64,000 nt of DNA from Phreatobacter sp. (lineage in GTDB: Bacteria; Pseudomonadota; Alphaproteobacteria; Rhizobiales; Phreatobacteraceae): the NCBI RefSeq assembly GCF_022843985.1, contig NZ_JALHMP010000022.1, forward strand, positions 1 to 64,000. The letters are read 5' to 3'. The notes under the pieces are model-generated. The model was given only the letters and a program-made list of their open reading frames with translations. It did not search any database and was not told where the DNA came from. Made by a program: the position numbers and the translations under genes. Of this stretch, positions 1-7,956 are shown one piece after another (the first letter of the stretch is position 1; each line of letters starts with the position of its first letter).

Positions 1-237
1 TGACGTTGCCCCCAGTTTCTATCCAGCCTTGAGTTTGTCCCGGCGGTTGGTTGAAGCGCTACCCGTTTCTAAGCCAGCCGGAGCTGGAATTTTCCGGGGT
101 TAAGGTCATGCCGGCGGGGGTGCCGGAGAGCCGTTCATCAGCGCGATCGGGGGCTTGTTGCCGATGGCGCTGTGTGACCGGACCTCGTTGTAGTCTCTAC
201 GCCAAGCCTCCATTTTCGAGCGGGCGTCGTCGAGTCT
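1..237 (-). mobile_element. 3' relic of an IS3-family insertion sequence
   Basis: Reading the minus strand from 237 down to the stop at 106-108 gives about 43 residues typical of the extreme C-terminus of an IS3-type OrfB integrase: MEAWRRDYNEVR, then HSAIGNKPP, then ALMNGSPAPPPA and a stop. An in-frame TAG at 238-240 ends the similarity, so the catalytic DDE core is missing and the gene is dead. The roughly 105 bases after the stop end at base 1 with TGACGTTGCCCCCA, which looks like an IS3-type terminal repeat, so the window may begin at the element's end. The family call is from recalled C-terminal signatures; the terminus assignment is inference. Confidence 0.7.
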
Positions 238-772
238 CTAACCGCCGCTGGATGACAAAGCAGTGGCAGGTCAGCACAACTTCCGTTCGGCGCGGTGCAA
301 ATTACTTGATTTCCAACGAAGCCGTCTGAGCCCCAAGCGGACATTCCCAGTTTCCGCTTTGGGCTTAAAAGCTGAACCAACTGGTCGGTTGCTAGTCTGC
401 AGAAGGACCGTTTGTGAGACGCGCGGGGGAGCGGTCTAGGCTGAACCGCCACAGGCCCCTCCCAAGTCTCAAAAGACGTATTGAAATCATCGTCTCATTT
501 CCTCATGCGCCCCACGAGGATTGACACAAACCGAAGCTGCCAACCGGCCTTATGTCTGAGAATCGATCCGGTCTACCTCGCATCTGCCGAGGTAGACGAG
601 GCTTCCAGCTGATCGCATGGATCCCCGCAGGAGCAATTCTGAGTGCGGGACCAACAGGCGCATCGGCCGCCCCGTCCGGCATCTTCGCGCTACCAAGTAC
701 GAGCGCGACGGGCCGCATCCGCAGGGTCTTAGGGGCACCGGGATAAAATGGCAGCTTGAGAGGCTTACATCA
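238..772. other. Gene-poor stretch between IS relic and ietS
   Basis: I find no convincing coding sequence here; the open frames are short and unlike any family I recognise. It contains an imperfect inverted repeat (CCCAAGCGGA at 332-341 against TCCGCTTTGGG at 353-363) and a perfect hairpin at 571-597. Base composition is intermediate and patchy, which fits debris downstream of the ietS gene at the island edge. Confidence 0.5.
571..597 (-). terminator. 10-bp perfect hairpin downstream of ietS
   Basis: GTCTACCTCG (571-580) and CGAGGTAGAC (588-597) form a perfect 10-bp stem with a 7-base loop, about 175 bases past the ietS stop on the minus strand. No clear T-run follows it, so it is a weak candidate for an intrinsic terminator and could equally be an unrelated structured element. 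Confidence 0.35.
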
Positions 773-3322
773 TCATGCGTCTGTGGCTTCGATCGGCGTC
801 ATCGCTGTGATCAACGCTTCGATCTCGGCAGATAGCGCTGCGTGAACGTCGACGGGCAGGCCGCGAGCCGACAACGAGACGACCAAAGCGTAGCGACCGT
901 TAAGCGCATACCGCTTGTCCTTTCCTCGGGTCATCCACCACCCCTTCAGGGGGCGCACGCAGATCATGCGACGGCTTAGGAGCGATGCGACATCGCCGTT
1001 CCAGACATCGCATTGCAGGGAGCCGGCCCGGCTATGCTTGTTGCCAAGCAGCCAGCCCGAGTCATCTGGACCCTCCTCGTCGCCTTGCGGTTCGGCGGCG
1101 TTCGTCCGGGCCATGAAGACTTCTTCCGGTTCACCGGCCCTCTGGAGATCCCATTTGAGTCCATAACTGCGATAGATGTCGGGGTAGCGCGACCCCATCG
1201 CCCCGGGATTGGGCTCCACGAACCAAGACAACGTGACCTTGAGCGACACCTGCTCCTTGAAATGCTCTTCGAGAATATTTCTAGGCCATGGCAGCGTGTA
1301 GTAATGGGCTTCATTGAGGCCGATGCGGGATGTCTCGGCCCCAGTCTCCTCGTTCCTGCTCCTGATGCGCCTGAAGGGCTTGATCTCGGATTCTGCCAAC
1401 AGCGCTAGGTCGTTGGTCGTGCTCGCGAGCGCCCGCGCTCGGTCAGGCACGCCGAACCCGAACTGCCGGATCATGGAGGCGCAGTGCTCTTTGGTGGGTC
1501 TTCCGCCCAACCGTCGCCGCATCTCGGGCGTCCAGTCAGCGGAATGGACCATCAAGGCGCGGACGGTCTCGGGCCAGAGGCCAGGGTTCGCGCTCAGGAT
1601 CTCGGCTGCGAAACCTGCGGCTCGCGCGGCGGCAGGGCTTGTCATCTCTGTGCATTCAAGCGGCCGGTTGATAACGTCCCTCCCGGTCGTCAGCATCGAC
1701 AGGCTGTCGATGCCGCTCACGAAACCGCCGGCAGGATCCTTGGCCCAGTTGCCGGCCTCAAAAACTACTTCGGGCTTCTGCGGTGCCTGGCTGCGATCCC
1801 ACGCCAAGCTCGCCCTGCTGTAGGGACTGCGGTCGCCGGTTCGCGCCGCGACTTCCCAACCACGCATGGTGGGCTCGGAAATCTGCGTTCTCTCCGTGTA
1901 GCCCCCCACGGAAAGGGCGTTCCAGGCCTGCGCCGGGTCTTCAATCGGATGGTCGCGCAAGTCCTCATTTGCGGACCACTCGTGCGGAAGAATATTGCCC
2001 ACCGCCTGCAACCAGAGACGTCTCGGGCCGATTTCCTCGATTTCGCAGGCCCCTGATGTCGCGGCGTCGATCGCTGCGCTCCACGTTGTGGCCAGGCCTG
2101 TCAACGAAGACTGCGCCGTTACTGTGCAGCAGTGGACTCGCTCGCGGTGCGGAGAGGCGACATCCAGATCGGACATCGCGTCCCTGACGACGAGCCCCCA
2201 CGTCTCAGGCGGGTTGTGGCCGTTGGGCGGCAGCATCTTGTAGGACTCGAGCCGATGCGTTGGACGGATCGGGTCTTGATCCTGGAGCCTGAACTGAAGA
2301 TCGCCGAAAGCCGCGATGCCGGCCATGTTTGTTCCATGTCCGTCATGATCGTCCGTCGACCATGACTGCGCTCGCGCATGCATGTCGCTCTCATCCAGCA
2401 AAGGCCGCAGCATAGGATGAGCCCGGTTCACTCCGGTGTCGTGCAAGGTCACGTAGGGGCCTTCCGGTGCGGCGCCTAGACGACGGACGGCGTCCTCCAC
2501 CCACTCGATTGGGGCGACGCCATCAGACCTGACCGTCGTGAACACTGAGGCGTCGATCCGTGCGGGTCTGACCTCCGCCACGTAGACGTTCAGCTCGCGG
2601 ACAAGCCGCCGCAACGAGCCTCCGGTCGCCCTGATGAACCGGACGACGAATTCTGGAAATTTCAGCTTTTCCTGGGAGAGGTGCAAGCCGAGGGCATCCT
2701 TGCGCCTGTCCAGATAGGCTTCGGCGTCAGGTGCGTCTTTCTTGGCTTTCCGACGCAGCCAAAGCTCGAACCAGCCGACTTCGTCGTTCCCGGGCAACGG
2801 ATCAGGCGATGTCCATAAACCGGCAAGGCCATTGAAGGCGATCGCTTCGACCTCATCGAAGCGCTTATGCACGGCGTTCGGCTTGTTGGCCCCTTCGCTG
2901 TCGCGATACTGCTTGATCTGCTCCTTAAGACTCTCGCGCATGTCGTCGGGAACGAAGTAGGACACCCGCTCGAGAGTGTCGGCATCGGTGCGGCGCAGCA
3001 TTTCCGTTACAGCCCCTACTAGAACGCCATAGGATTTCTGTTGCAATTTTTCCTGGGGCAGTTTGGCAGGGCGGTCGACCGATATGTAGGCGCCGGTTTT
3101 TCCAAGCTGTTCGGTCACGCCGAGGAGCGTCTTCTCGACGTCGGCCTGGCCGAAGGCCATGACAATCTGATCAAGCAGCCGCTGCCCGAATTCAGCGCGG
3201 TTCTCTCGCTTGAACTTGTCCTTGATGTTGACGCCCTGCCCCTTGAAGGCGCGCGTCTGGCGGAGCCGATCAATCCGCAAATGAGCCTTTCGACCACCGC
3301 CGCCTGCCGCCCCTTCCGACAT
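773..3322 (-). CDS. ietS: Subtilisin-like (S8) serine protease, IetS-like
   Basis: This 849-residue protein carries a peptidase S8 domain in its second half. The catalytic Asp lies in HDTGVN (about D295), the His in DGHGTNMAGIAA (about H329), a probable oxyanion Asn in AVGN (about N443) and the nucleophile Ser in EMTSPAAARAAG (about S562). The first 280 residues are a charged, mostly helical region with no motif I recognise, and there is no signal peptide, so it should be cytoplasmic. It follows the AAA+ ATPase gene by 54 bases on the same strand. An AAA+ ATPase paired with a subtilisin-like protease is the layout of IetA-IetS, known from Agrobacterium plasmid exclusion and later listed among anti-phage systems. 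The pairing and motifs are seen; the defence role is inferred from the family. A generic S8 protease is the alternative. Confidence 0.82.
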   Translation of the reverse strand: MSEGAAGGGGRKAHLRIDRLRQTRAFKGQGVNIKDKFKRENRAEFGQRLLDQIVMAFGQADVEKTLLGVTEQLGKTGAYISVDRPAKLPQEKLQQKSYGVLVGAVTEMLRRTDADTLERVSYFVPDDMRESLKEQIKQYRDSEGANKPNAVHKRFDEVEAIAFNGLAGLWTSPDPLPGNDEVGWFELWLRRKAKKDAPDAEAYLDRRKDALGLHLSQEKLKFPEFVVRFIRATGGSLRRLVRELNVYVAEVRPARIDASVFTTVRSDGVAPIEWVEDAVRRLGAAPEGPYVTLHDTGVNRAHPMLRPLLDESDMHARAQSWSTDDHDGHGTNMAGIAAFGDLQFRLQDQDPIRPTHRLESYKMLPPNGHNPPETWGLVVRDAMSDLDVASPHRERVHCCTVTAQSSLTGLATTWSAAIDAATSGACEIEEIGPRRLWLQAVGNILPHEWSANEDLRDHPIEDPAQAWNALSVGGYTERTQISEPTMRGWEVAARTGDRSPYSRASLAWDRSQAPQKPEVVFEAGNWAKDPAGGFVSGIDSLSMLTTGRDVINRPLECTEMTSPAAARAAGFAAEILSANPGLWPETVRALMVHSADWTPEMRRRLGGRPTKEHCASMIRQFGFGVPDRARALASTTNDLALLAESEIKPFRRIRSRNEETGAETSRIGLNEAHYYTLPWPRNILEEHFKEQVSLKVTLSWFVEPNPGAMGSRYPDIYRSYGLKWDLQRAGEPEEVFMARTNAAEPQGDEEGPDDSGWLLGNKHSRAGSLQCDVWNGDVASLLSRRMICVRPLKGWWMTRGKDKRYALNGRYALVVSLSARGLPVDVHAALSAEIEALITAMTPIEATDA

Positions 3323-3376
3323 CTACCTAGCCCCAACCGCTGCCGAATCGAACAGCCCTTAGGATAGTATAGAGGG

Positions 3377-4366
3377 TCAGAGCCTCTGAAGCGCGTCCCG
3401 CGATAACTTGCGGGCGATAAACGCATCCGCCAGAAGAGTCTCGGAAACCTTGCGGTTGCCGTCGAGAATGGCGTCCTTGATGACGTCATCGACAGCCGTC
3501 ACAATGTCAGCTTGGGACAAACCAGTGGCCGCCTGCGTGATGCTGGGCCAGTCGAACGCCTTTGAGACGCGCCGGTCGACCAGTGAGGTCACGAGGCTGC
3601 AGATCTCCTCCGCCGTGGGGAAATCATATCGTAACACGTCGCCGAACCTGCGGAACAGCGCTCGATCAAGAAGCTCGGGATGGTTCGTGGCCCCGACGAT
3701 CAAGCTGTCCGTGCCATTATCCTCTTCCAGGAACTGCAGGAACGAGTTCAGCACGCGCCGCATCTCGCCGACCTCGCCGGACTGGTTGCGCTGCGTCCCG
3801 AGGGCGTCGAATTCGTCGAAGAGATAAACCCCTCGGACAGAGTGGATCTGGTCGAAAACAAGCCTCAGTTTCGTGGCCGTCTCACCGAGATAGCGCGTAA
3901 TTAGCGTATCGAGCCGGAGGCGGAACAAGGGAAGATGAAGTTCGCCCGCCAGCGCCGAAGCGGTGAGCGTCTTGCCCGTCCCCGGCGGTCCGACAAGCAG
4001 GATATGTGTGATGGGGCGCCGACCATGCTGCCGCAGGACGGCGCGCTGGGACTGATGGCGGATTAACCGCTCCAGGCGAGTCTTGATGTCCGGACCGAGG
4101 ACGACATCCGTTAGCTTCGTTTTGGGATAGGAGGCAGAGATGATCTCCTCAAGCTCGGCGCGAGGACGCGCCAACGGGATCGGCTTTACCGCAGGAGCTG
4201 TTCCACTCCGTCCTTGATCGACCAGCTTCTTGATTTCGTCAGCTACGTCCTGGCGCCCTTGACGGGCTTCCGAGGCAGCAACCTGCAGCGCGAGAGACAA
4301 GAATTGCTCATCATCCCGTTGGACATGCCCTCTGATCAGGGCGACCATCTGCTTGGCCGTTGCCAT
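3377..4366 (-). CDS. ietA: AAA+ ATPase, IetA-like
   Basis: A 329-residue AAA+ ATPase of the classic FtsH/Vps4-like clade. A helical N-terminus of about 120 residues is followed by Walker A GPPGTGKT (126-133), Walker B with YLFDEFDAL (about 181-189), sensor 1 in VGATNHPELLD and the arginine-finger region ALFRRFGD (236-243), then a small C-terminal lid. The open frame continues upstream for another 104 codons, but those lie in the duplicated 457-bp repeat and look non-coding. ATG at 4366 has GGAG 11 bases upstream and starts a plausible protein (MATAKQ). It is the first gene of a two-gene unit with the S8 protease; in IetAS systems the ATPase is thought to gate or target the protease. GC is clearly below the core genome, which suggests horizontal acquisition. 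Confidence 0.82.
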   Translation of the reverse strand: MATAKQMVALIRGHVQRDDEQFLSLALQVAASEARQGRQDVADEIKKLVDQGRSGTAPAVKPIPLARPRAELEEIISASYPKTKLTDVVLGPDIKTRLERLIRHQSQRAVLRQHGRRPITHILLVGPPGTGKTLTASALAGELHLPLFRLRLDTLITRYLGETATKLRLVFDQIHSVRGVYLFDEFDALGTQRNQSGEVGEMRRVLNSFLQFLEEDNGTDSLIVGATNHPELLDRALFRRFGDVLRYDFPTAEEICSLVTSLVDRRVSKAFDWPSITQAATGLSQADIVTAVDDVIKDAILDGNRKVSETLLADAFIARKLSRDALQRL

Positions 4367-4413
4367 CTCGTTGTGCTCCGCGCCCTCCCGCGCACTGAAG
4401 GCACTGTGAACGC

Positions 4414-4870
4414 TTATCCTCAAAGATCGGTTTCTTAATCGCTTGAATCGTAGCGCGAGAGGCCGGCAAGGAACAGATGCGGAGGTCGAGCGAGCTACGA
4501 ATTTCGACGCAAGCCTCGCTTTGCTCGCTGGGTGTTGCAGAGATGTCTTGCAATGCCGACGGGTATCAACGCTCATCGCAGTCGAAAGCGTCAGAGGTCC
4601 CTCCCTCTGGGCATGTGATCGGCTTGAGCTCGATACGAGGCCCCTTTTTCTCAAGCGCTTCCATTCCCACGAGTTCACGCCGTAAGGCAGGTTTTTGCCG
4701 CCTCAAGGCAATTCATCTTATGCCCTAAGGAAATAAATTCCCGGCCCTGACACTCCGGCTGGAACCAGCCGCCGTACTCCAGCGCTCATTCCCGGACGCG
4801 GTGAGGAACATCATTCGGGAATTGAGGACACTCTTTCAGCATTTAAGGACAAACTTTCGAGCGCCTGACA
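4414..4870. repeat. 457-bp tandem direct repeat, copy A
   Basis: Bases 4414-4870 recur as 4871-5327 at an exact offset of 457. The overlapping translations of the two copies that I can compare are identical, so the repeat appears perfect and therefore recent. Copy A ends 48 bases before the ietA start and must contain any ietA promoter. It includes a hairpin CGGCTGGAACCAGCCG (4756-4771). At its right end there are three related minus-strand motifs at about 20-base spacing (GTTCCTCA, GTGTCCTCAA, TTTGTCCTTAA) followed by an outer TGTCAGGCGC. Such serial sub-terminal repeats are a feature of IS21-type ends. No real gene is visible; the open frames on both strands look accidental. Confidence 0.9.
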
Positions 4871-5327
4871 TTATCCTCAAAGATCGGTTTCTTAATCGCT
4901 TGAATCGTAGCGCGAGAGGCCGGCAAGGAACAGATGCGGAGGTCGAGCGAGCTACGAATTTCGACGCAAGCCTCGCTTTGCTCGCTGGGTGTTGCAGAGA
5001 TGTCTTGCAATGCCGACGGGTATCAACGCTCATCGCAGTCGAAAGCGTCAGAGGTCCCTCCCTCTGGGCATGTGATCGGCTTGAGCTCGATACGAGGCCC
5101 CTTTTTCTCAAGCGCTTCCATTCCCACGAGTTCACGCCGTAAGGCAGGTTTTTGCCGCCTCAAGGCAATTCATCTTATGCCCTAAGGAAATAAATTCCCG
5201 GCCCTGACACTCCGGCTGGAACCAGCCGCCGTACTCCAGCGCTCATTCCCGGACGCGGTGAGGAACATCATTCGGGAATTGAGGACACTCTTTCAGCATT
5301 TAAGGACAAACTTTCGAGCGCCTGACA
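4871..5327. repeat. 457-bp tandem direct repeat, copy B
   Basis: This is the second, abutting copy of the unit above, ending in GCGCCTGACA at 5318-5327 just as copy A ends at 4861-4870. Sequence beyond 5327 is not shared with copy A. The same hairpin lies at 5213-5228, and the three IS21-end-like motifs at about 5258-5269, 5277-5288 and 5298-5310. A tandem array of this kind can arise by unequal recombination or from mobile-element activity; the window does not show which. Confidence 0.9.
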
Positions 5328-5480
5328 GTTGCTCCACACCACAATTTGACGCGCATCGCAGTTAGGCTCGCCGAGGTTTGGCGATCGGGGCATTCTGAGC
5401 GTGTTCCATTCCTCGCCAAGGGGCCCCGTCGCGCTGTAATTTTCTCACTTTCTGCTCTGATATTCTTACCTTTTGGTTGA
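5328..5480. other. AT-rich right edge of the accessory island
   Basis: There is no gene in this short stretch. Its last 50 bases are rich in pyrimidines and A/T, in sharp contrast to the very GC-rich sequence that begins at about 5490. An in-frame TGA at 5478-5480 stands directly before the first GTG of the truncated acetyltransferase frame. I read this as the junction between the island and the core chromosome. Confidence 0.55.
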
Positions 5481-5942
5481 GTGACCACCTATGCCGGGCG
5501 GGCACTCGGCCCGGATGCGGTGGTCCACGGTTTCCTGGTCGAGGGGGTGATGCGCGGCGCCGCGGAACTGCGGCTGATGCCCGGCCGGACCGGCGAGGTG
5601 GCGGTCACCGTCGAGGATGCCTGGCGGCTCACCGGCATCGGCTCGGCGCTGTTCGGCCGCCTGCTGCTCACCGCCCGCAATCGCGGCCTGACCGGACTGG
5701 TCATGACCTGCCTGTCCTCCAACCGCGGCATGCAGCGCCTTGCCGCCCGTTTCGAGGGGACGATCACCACCGCCTCCGGAGACAGTTGCGCCACGGTGAC
5801 GGCGCGGCCGGCAACGCCGCTGTCGCTCTGGCGCGAGGTGGTCGCCGACTCGGCTGCGGCCACGGCGAGCATCATCGACAGGCAGATCGGATTGCTGCGC
5901 GAGGGCGCGGCGACGGTGCGCAGGCCGCTCGCCGGGGGCTGA
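5481..5942 (+). pseudogene. 5'-truncated GNAT-family N-acetyltransferase
   Basis: The frame from GTG 5481 gives 153 residues. It carries the acetyl-CoA-binding segment of the GNAT fold (GIGSALFGRLLLTARNRG, with the GxG loop and following helix) and the next strand (GLTGLVMTCL). The one or two strands and helix that normally precede the HGFLVEG segment are largely missing: the homologous-looking sequence starts almost at the first codon, immediately after a stop and a sharp composition change. The most likely reading is that island insertion cut off the 5' end. A short functional GNAT protein starting at GTG cannot be excluded. It converges on the lipoprotein gene with only 4 bases between them. 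Confidence 0.6.
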
Positions 5943-5946
5943 ACCC

Positions 5947-6618
5947 TCAGCGGGCCATGCTGACGGGGGCGCCGGTGGCGGTCGCGCCGGAATAGGCGCC
6001 ACCGCCCTGCGGGGACAGGCGGGCGGCCACGCGGCCCCCCGGCTGCAACAGGACGATCTCCGCGCCGCGCTGCTCCCAGGCGTTGATCCGGGCGAGCGAG
6101 GGCGCCCGGCAGTTCTGCGGGCTGGCGCGGTAGAATTCGAAGAGCGGTGTGGAGGTCAGGGTGATGCGGCAGCGATCGCCCGCATCGGTCACCGTCCAGG
6201 TACCGGCAACGCTGGTGGCGCCGGACGCGGCGCGTTCCTGCCGCGGCAGGGCGGAGACGACGGCGGGCGGCGGGGCACCGCGCTGCTGCGGCTCGGGCTG
6301 CATGATCTGCGGCTGCGCAGGGGGCGCGCCGGGCGCCAGCGCGGTCTCCACCGCAGGGGGGCCGGTATCCGACCGCCCCGAGACGGAGGGTGGCGCGATC
6401 TCCTGGCTCTCGACGGCGCCGCCGGCGCCGGGCTGGCCGCCGGGAATGATGTCGTCGGACGGCGCCGGCCGGATCTGCGGCTGCACCTCGGTCCGCGCCA
6501 TGGTGTCGGACCGGCCCCAGCCGACGGGTGCGCCGCCGGTATCGCCGAAGCGGGACGAGGAGGTGCATCCGGCGAGGGCGACGGAGCAGAGCAACAGTGC
6601 GGCGGGGCGCATACCCAT
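5947..6618 (-). CDS. Omp19/AprI-Inh-type protease-inhibitor lipoprotein
   Basis: A 223-residue lipoprotein. The N-terminus MGMRPAALLLCSVALAGC is a lipoprotein signal with lipobox LAGC, so the mature protein should be lipid-anchored in the envelope. A Pro/Gln/Gly-rich linker follows, and then a C-terminal domain of about 85 residues beginning GTWTVTDAGDRCRITL, with a second Cys in SPQNCRAPSL. This is the pattern of the Inh/AprI metalloprotease-inhibitor beta-barrel found in alphaproteobacterial Omp19. The open frame starts at TTG 6708, but the signal peptide begins at ATG 6618. The domain call rests on the spacing of GTW, the two Cys and the closing Gly-rich strands. The target protease is unknown. 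Confidence 0.75.
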   Translation of the reverse strand: MGMRPAALLLCSVALAGCTSSSRFGDTGGAPVGWGRSDTMARTEVQPQIRPAPSDDIIPGGQPGAGGAVESQEIAPPSVSGRSDTGPPAVETALAPGAPPAQPQIMQPEPQQRGAPPPAVVSALPRQERAASGATSVAGTWTVTDAGDRCRITLTSTPLFEFYRASPQNCRAPSLARINAWEQRGAEIVLLQPGGRVAARLSPQGGGAYSGATATGAPVSMAR

Positions 6619-6812
6619 GGAACGGTTCACCCAAGAGAGATCGCGCGGCGCGCGAGTCTGGCCACGATGATGCCCTGCAGCGGCAATTCCGTGGCAGGCC
6701 GGCGACAACCGGACGATGTTCAGGTTCTGGTTAACCGACCGTTGAGGCTGATGCAGCCTGTTTCTTGCGGCGGGACTGCGGCCAGGCGCCAGGTCCCGTG
6801 GCCGGCCGCGCG

Positions 6813-7595
6813 TCAGACCTGACGCGCCACCATCATCTTCTTGATCTCGGCGATGGCCTTGGCGGGGTTCAGACCCTTCGGGCAGGCCTTGGAGCAGTTC
6901 ATGATCGTGTGGCAGCGATAGAGGCGGAACGGGTCCTCGAGATTGTCGAGGCGCTCGCCGGTGGCCTCGTCGCGGGAATCGATCAGCCAGCGATAGGCCT
7001 GCAGCAGGATTGCCGGACCGAGATAGCGGTCACCGTTCCACCAGTAGCTCGGGCAGGAGGTCGAGCAGCAGGCGCAGAGGATGCATTCATAGAGGCCGTC
7101 GAGCTTCTCGCGGTCCTCCTTCGACTGGCGCCATTCCTTCTCGGGACGGGCGGTCGTCGTCTTGAGCCAGGGCTCGATTGAGGCGTGCTGGGCGTAGAAG
7201 CGCGTCAGGTCGGGGACGAGGTCCTTGACCACCGGCATGTGCGGCAGCGGGTAGACCTTCACCTGGCTGCCACTCACCTCGTCCATGCCCTTGGTGCAGG
7301 CCAGGGTGTTGGTGCCGTCGATGTTCATGGCGCAGGAACCGCAGATGCCCTCGCGGCAGGAGCGGCGGAAGGTCAGGGTCGGGTCGACCTTGTTCTTGAT
7401 CCAGATGAGGCCGTCGAGCACCATCGGGCCGCAATCGTCGCGGTCGACGTAGTAGGTGTCGATGCGCGGATTGGCACCATCGTCCGGGTTCCAGCGGTAG
7501 ATGCGGAACTCGCTCAGACGGTTGGAGCCCGGCGGCTTCGGCCAGGTCTTTCCCTCGGTGATCTTCGAGTTCTTCGGAAGCGTGAACTGAGCCAT
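6813..7595 (-). CDS. sdhB: Succinate dehydrogenase iron-sulfur subunit
   Basis: SdhB, 260 residues, passes electrons from the flavoprotein SdhA through three Fe-S clusters to ubiquinone at the cytoplasmic face of the inner membrane (complex II, TCA cycle). The [2Fe-2S] ligands are Cys80, 85, 88 and 100 ([10 protein letters not shown]...LAC). The 4Fe and 3Fe clusters use [12 protein letters not shown] (171-181) and [14 protein letters not shown] (228-239). Length is the usual one. It is the last gene of an sdh operon in most relatives; here sdhA, sdhC and sdhD are not in the window and the neighbours are unrelated, so sdhB seems to stand alone. Confidence 0.97.
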   Translation of the reverse strand: MAQFTLPKNSKITEGKTWPKPPGSNRLSEFRIYRWNPDDGANPRIDTYYVDRDDCGPMVLDGLIWIKNKVDPTLTFRRSCREGICGSCAMNIDGTNTLACTKGMDEVSGSQVKVYPLPHMPVVKDLVPDLTRFYAQHASIEPWLKTTTARPEKEWRQSKEDREKLDGLYECILCACCSTSCPSYWWNGDRYLGPAILLQAYRWLIDSRDEATGERLDNLEDPFRLYRCHTIMNCSKACPKGLNPAKAIAEIKKMMVARQV

Positions 7596-7701
7596 GTGAT
7601 ATCTACTTGTCGTACGGGCCGAGCAAGGCTGGACTTCCCATCAAGCCTCGGAGGGCCCTTGTCAATCGGGTCTTTTGTCGGGGCCGGTGAGCGCGCCGCC
7701 T

Positions 7702-7887
7702 TCAGCCGCGCATCCACCAGACGACGATCGTTCCCAGAACGGCGGCGACGAGACCGACGACGCGCAATTGCTGGTCGGGCGTCACGCGCATGGTTTCAAG
7801 CGCATCCCGTATACGCGAGGGGAAGGCTGCGAGGATCAGCCCCTCGATCACGAGAACGAGACCTATGGCGACGAGAAAGTCTTGCAT
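7702..7887 (-). CDS. DUF2065 small membrane protein
   Basis: A 61-residue protein with two hydrophobic segments (DFLVAIGLVLVIEGLILA and LRVVGLVAAVLGTIVVWW) joined by a short charged loop. This is the DUF2065 (YjeT-like) family, whose function is not known. It lies 69 bases downstream of hflC on the same strand, as DUF2065 genes often do, so a link to the HflKC complex is plausible. No other function can be read from the sequence. Confidence 0.85.
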   Translation of the reverse strand: MQDFLVAIGLVLVIEGLILAAFPSRIRDALETMRVTPDQQLRVVGLVAAVLGTIVVWWMRG

Positions 7888-7902
7888 GGCGTTTGGCTAT
7901 TG

Positions 7903-7941
7903 GGACAGGGCCGCCGCGAGGTTGTCGCGACGGCCCTGTCC
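7903..7941 (-). other. Stem-loop between hflC and the DUF2065 gene
   Basis: GGACAGGGCCG (7903-7913) pairs with CGGCCCTGTCC (7931-7941), with a smaller inner pairing of CGCGA with TCGCG. It fills the gap between the hflC stop and the DUF2065 start. No T-run follows on the minus strand, so it may be an attenuator or an mRNA-stability element rather than a full terminator. Confidence 0.45.
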
Positions 7942-7956
7942 TGAAGCGGGATCGGC

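Noticed and set aside
138-452. A 104-residue minus-strand frame over the IS relic
   Set aside because: It is in another frame than the transposase remnant and has no recognisable content.
4367-5135. N-terminal extension of IetA to 433 residues and the similar frame 4836-5135
   Set aside because: The extra residues lie in the 457-bp repeat and are Ser/Arg-rich with no family match. ATG 4366 with GGAG 11 bases upstream is a better start.
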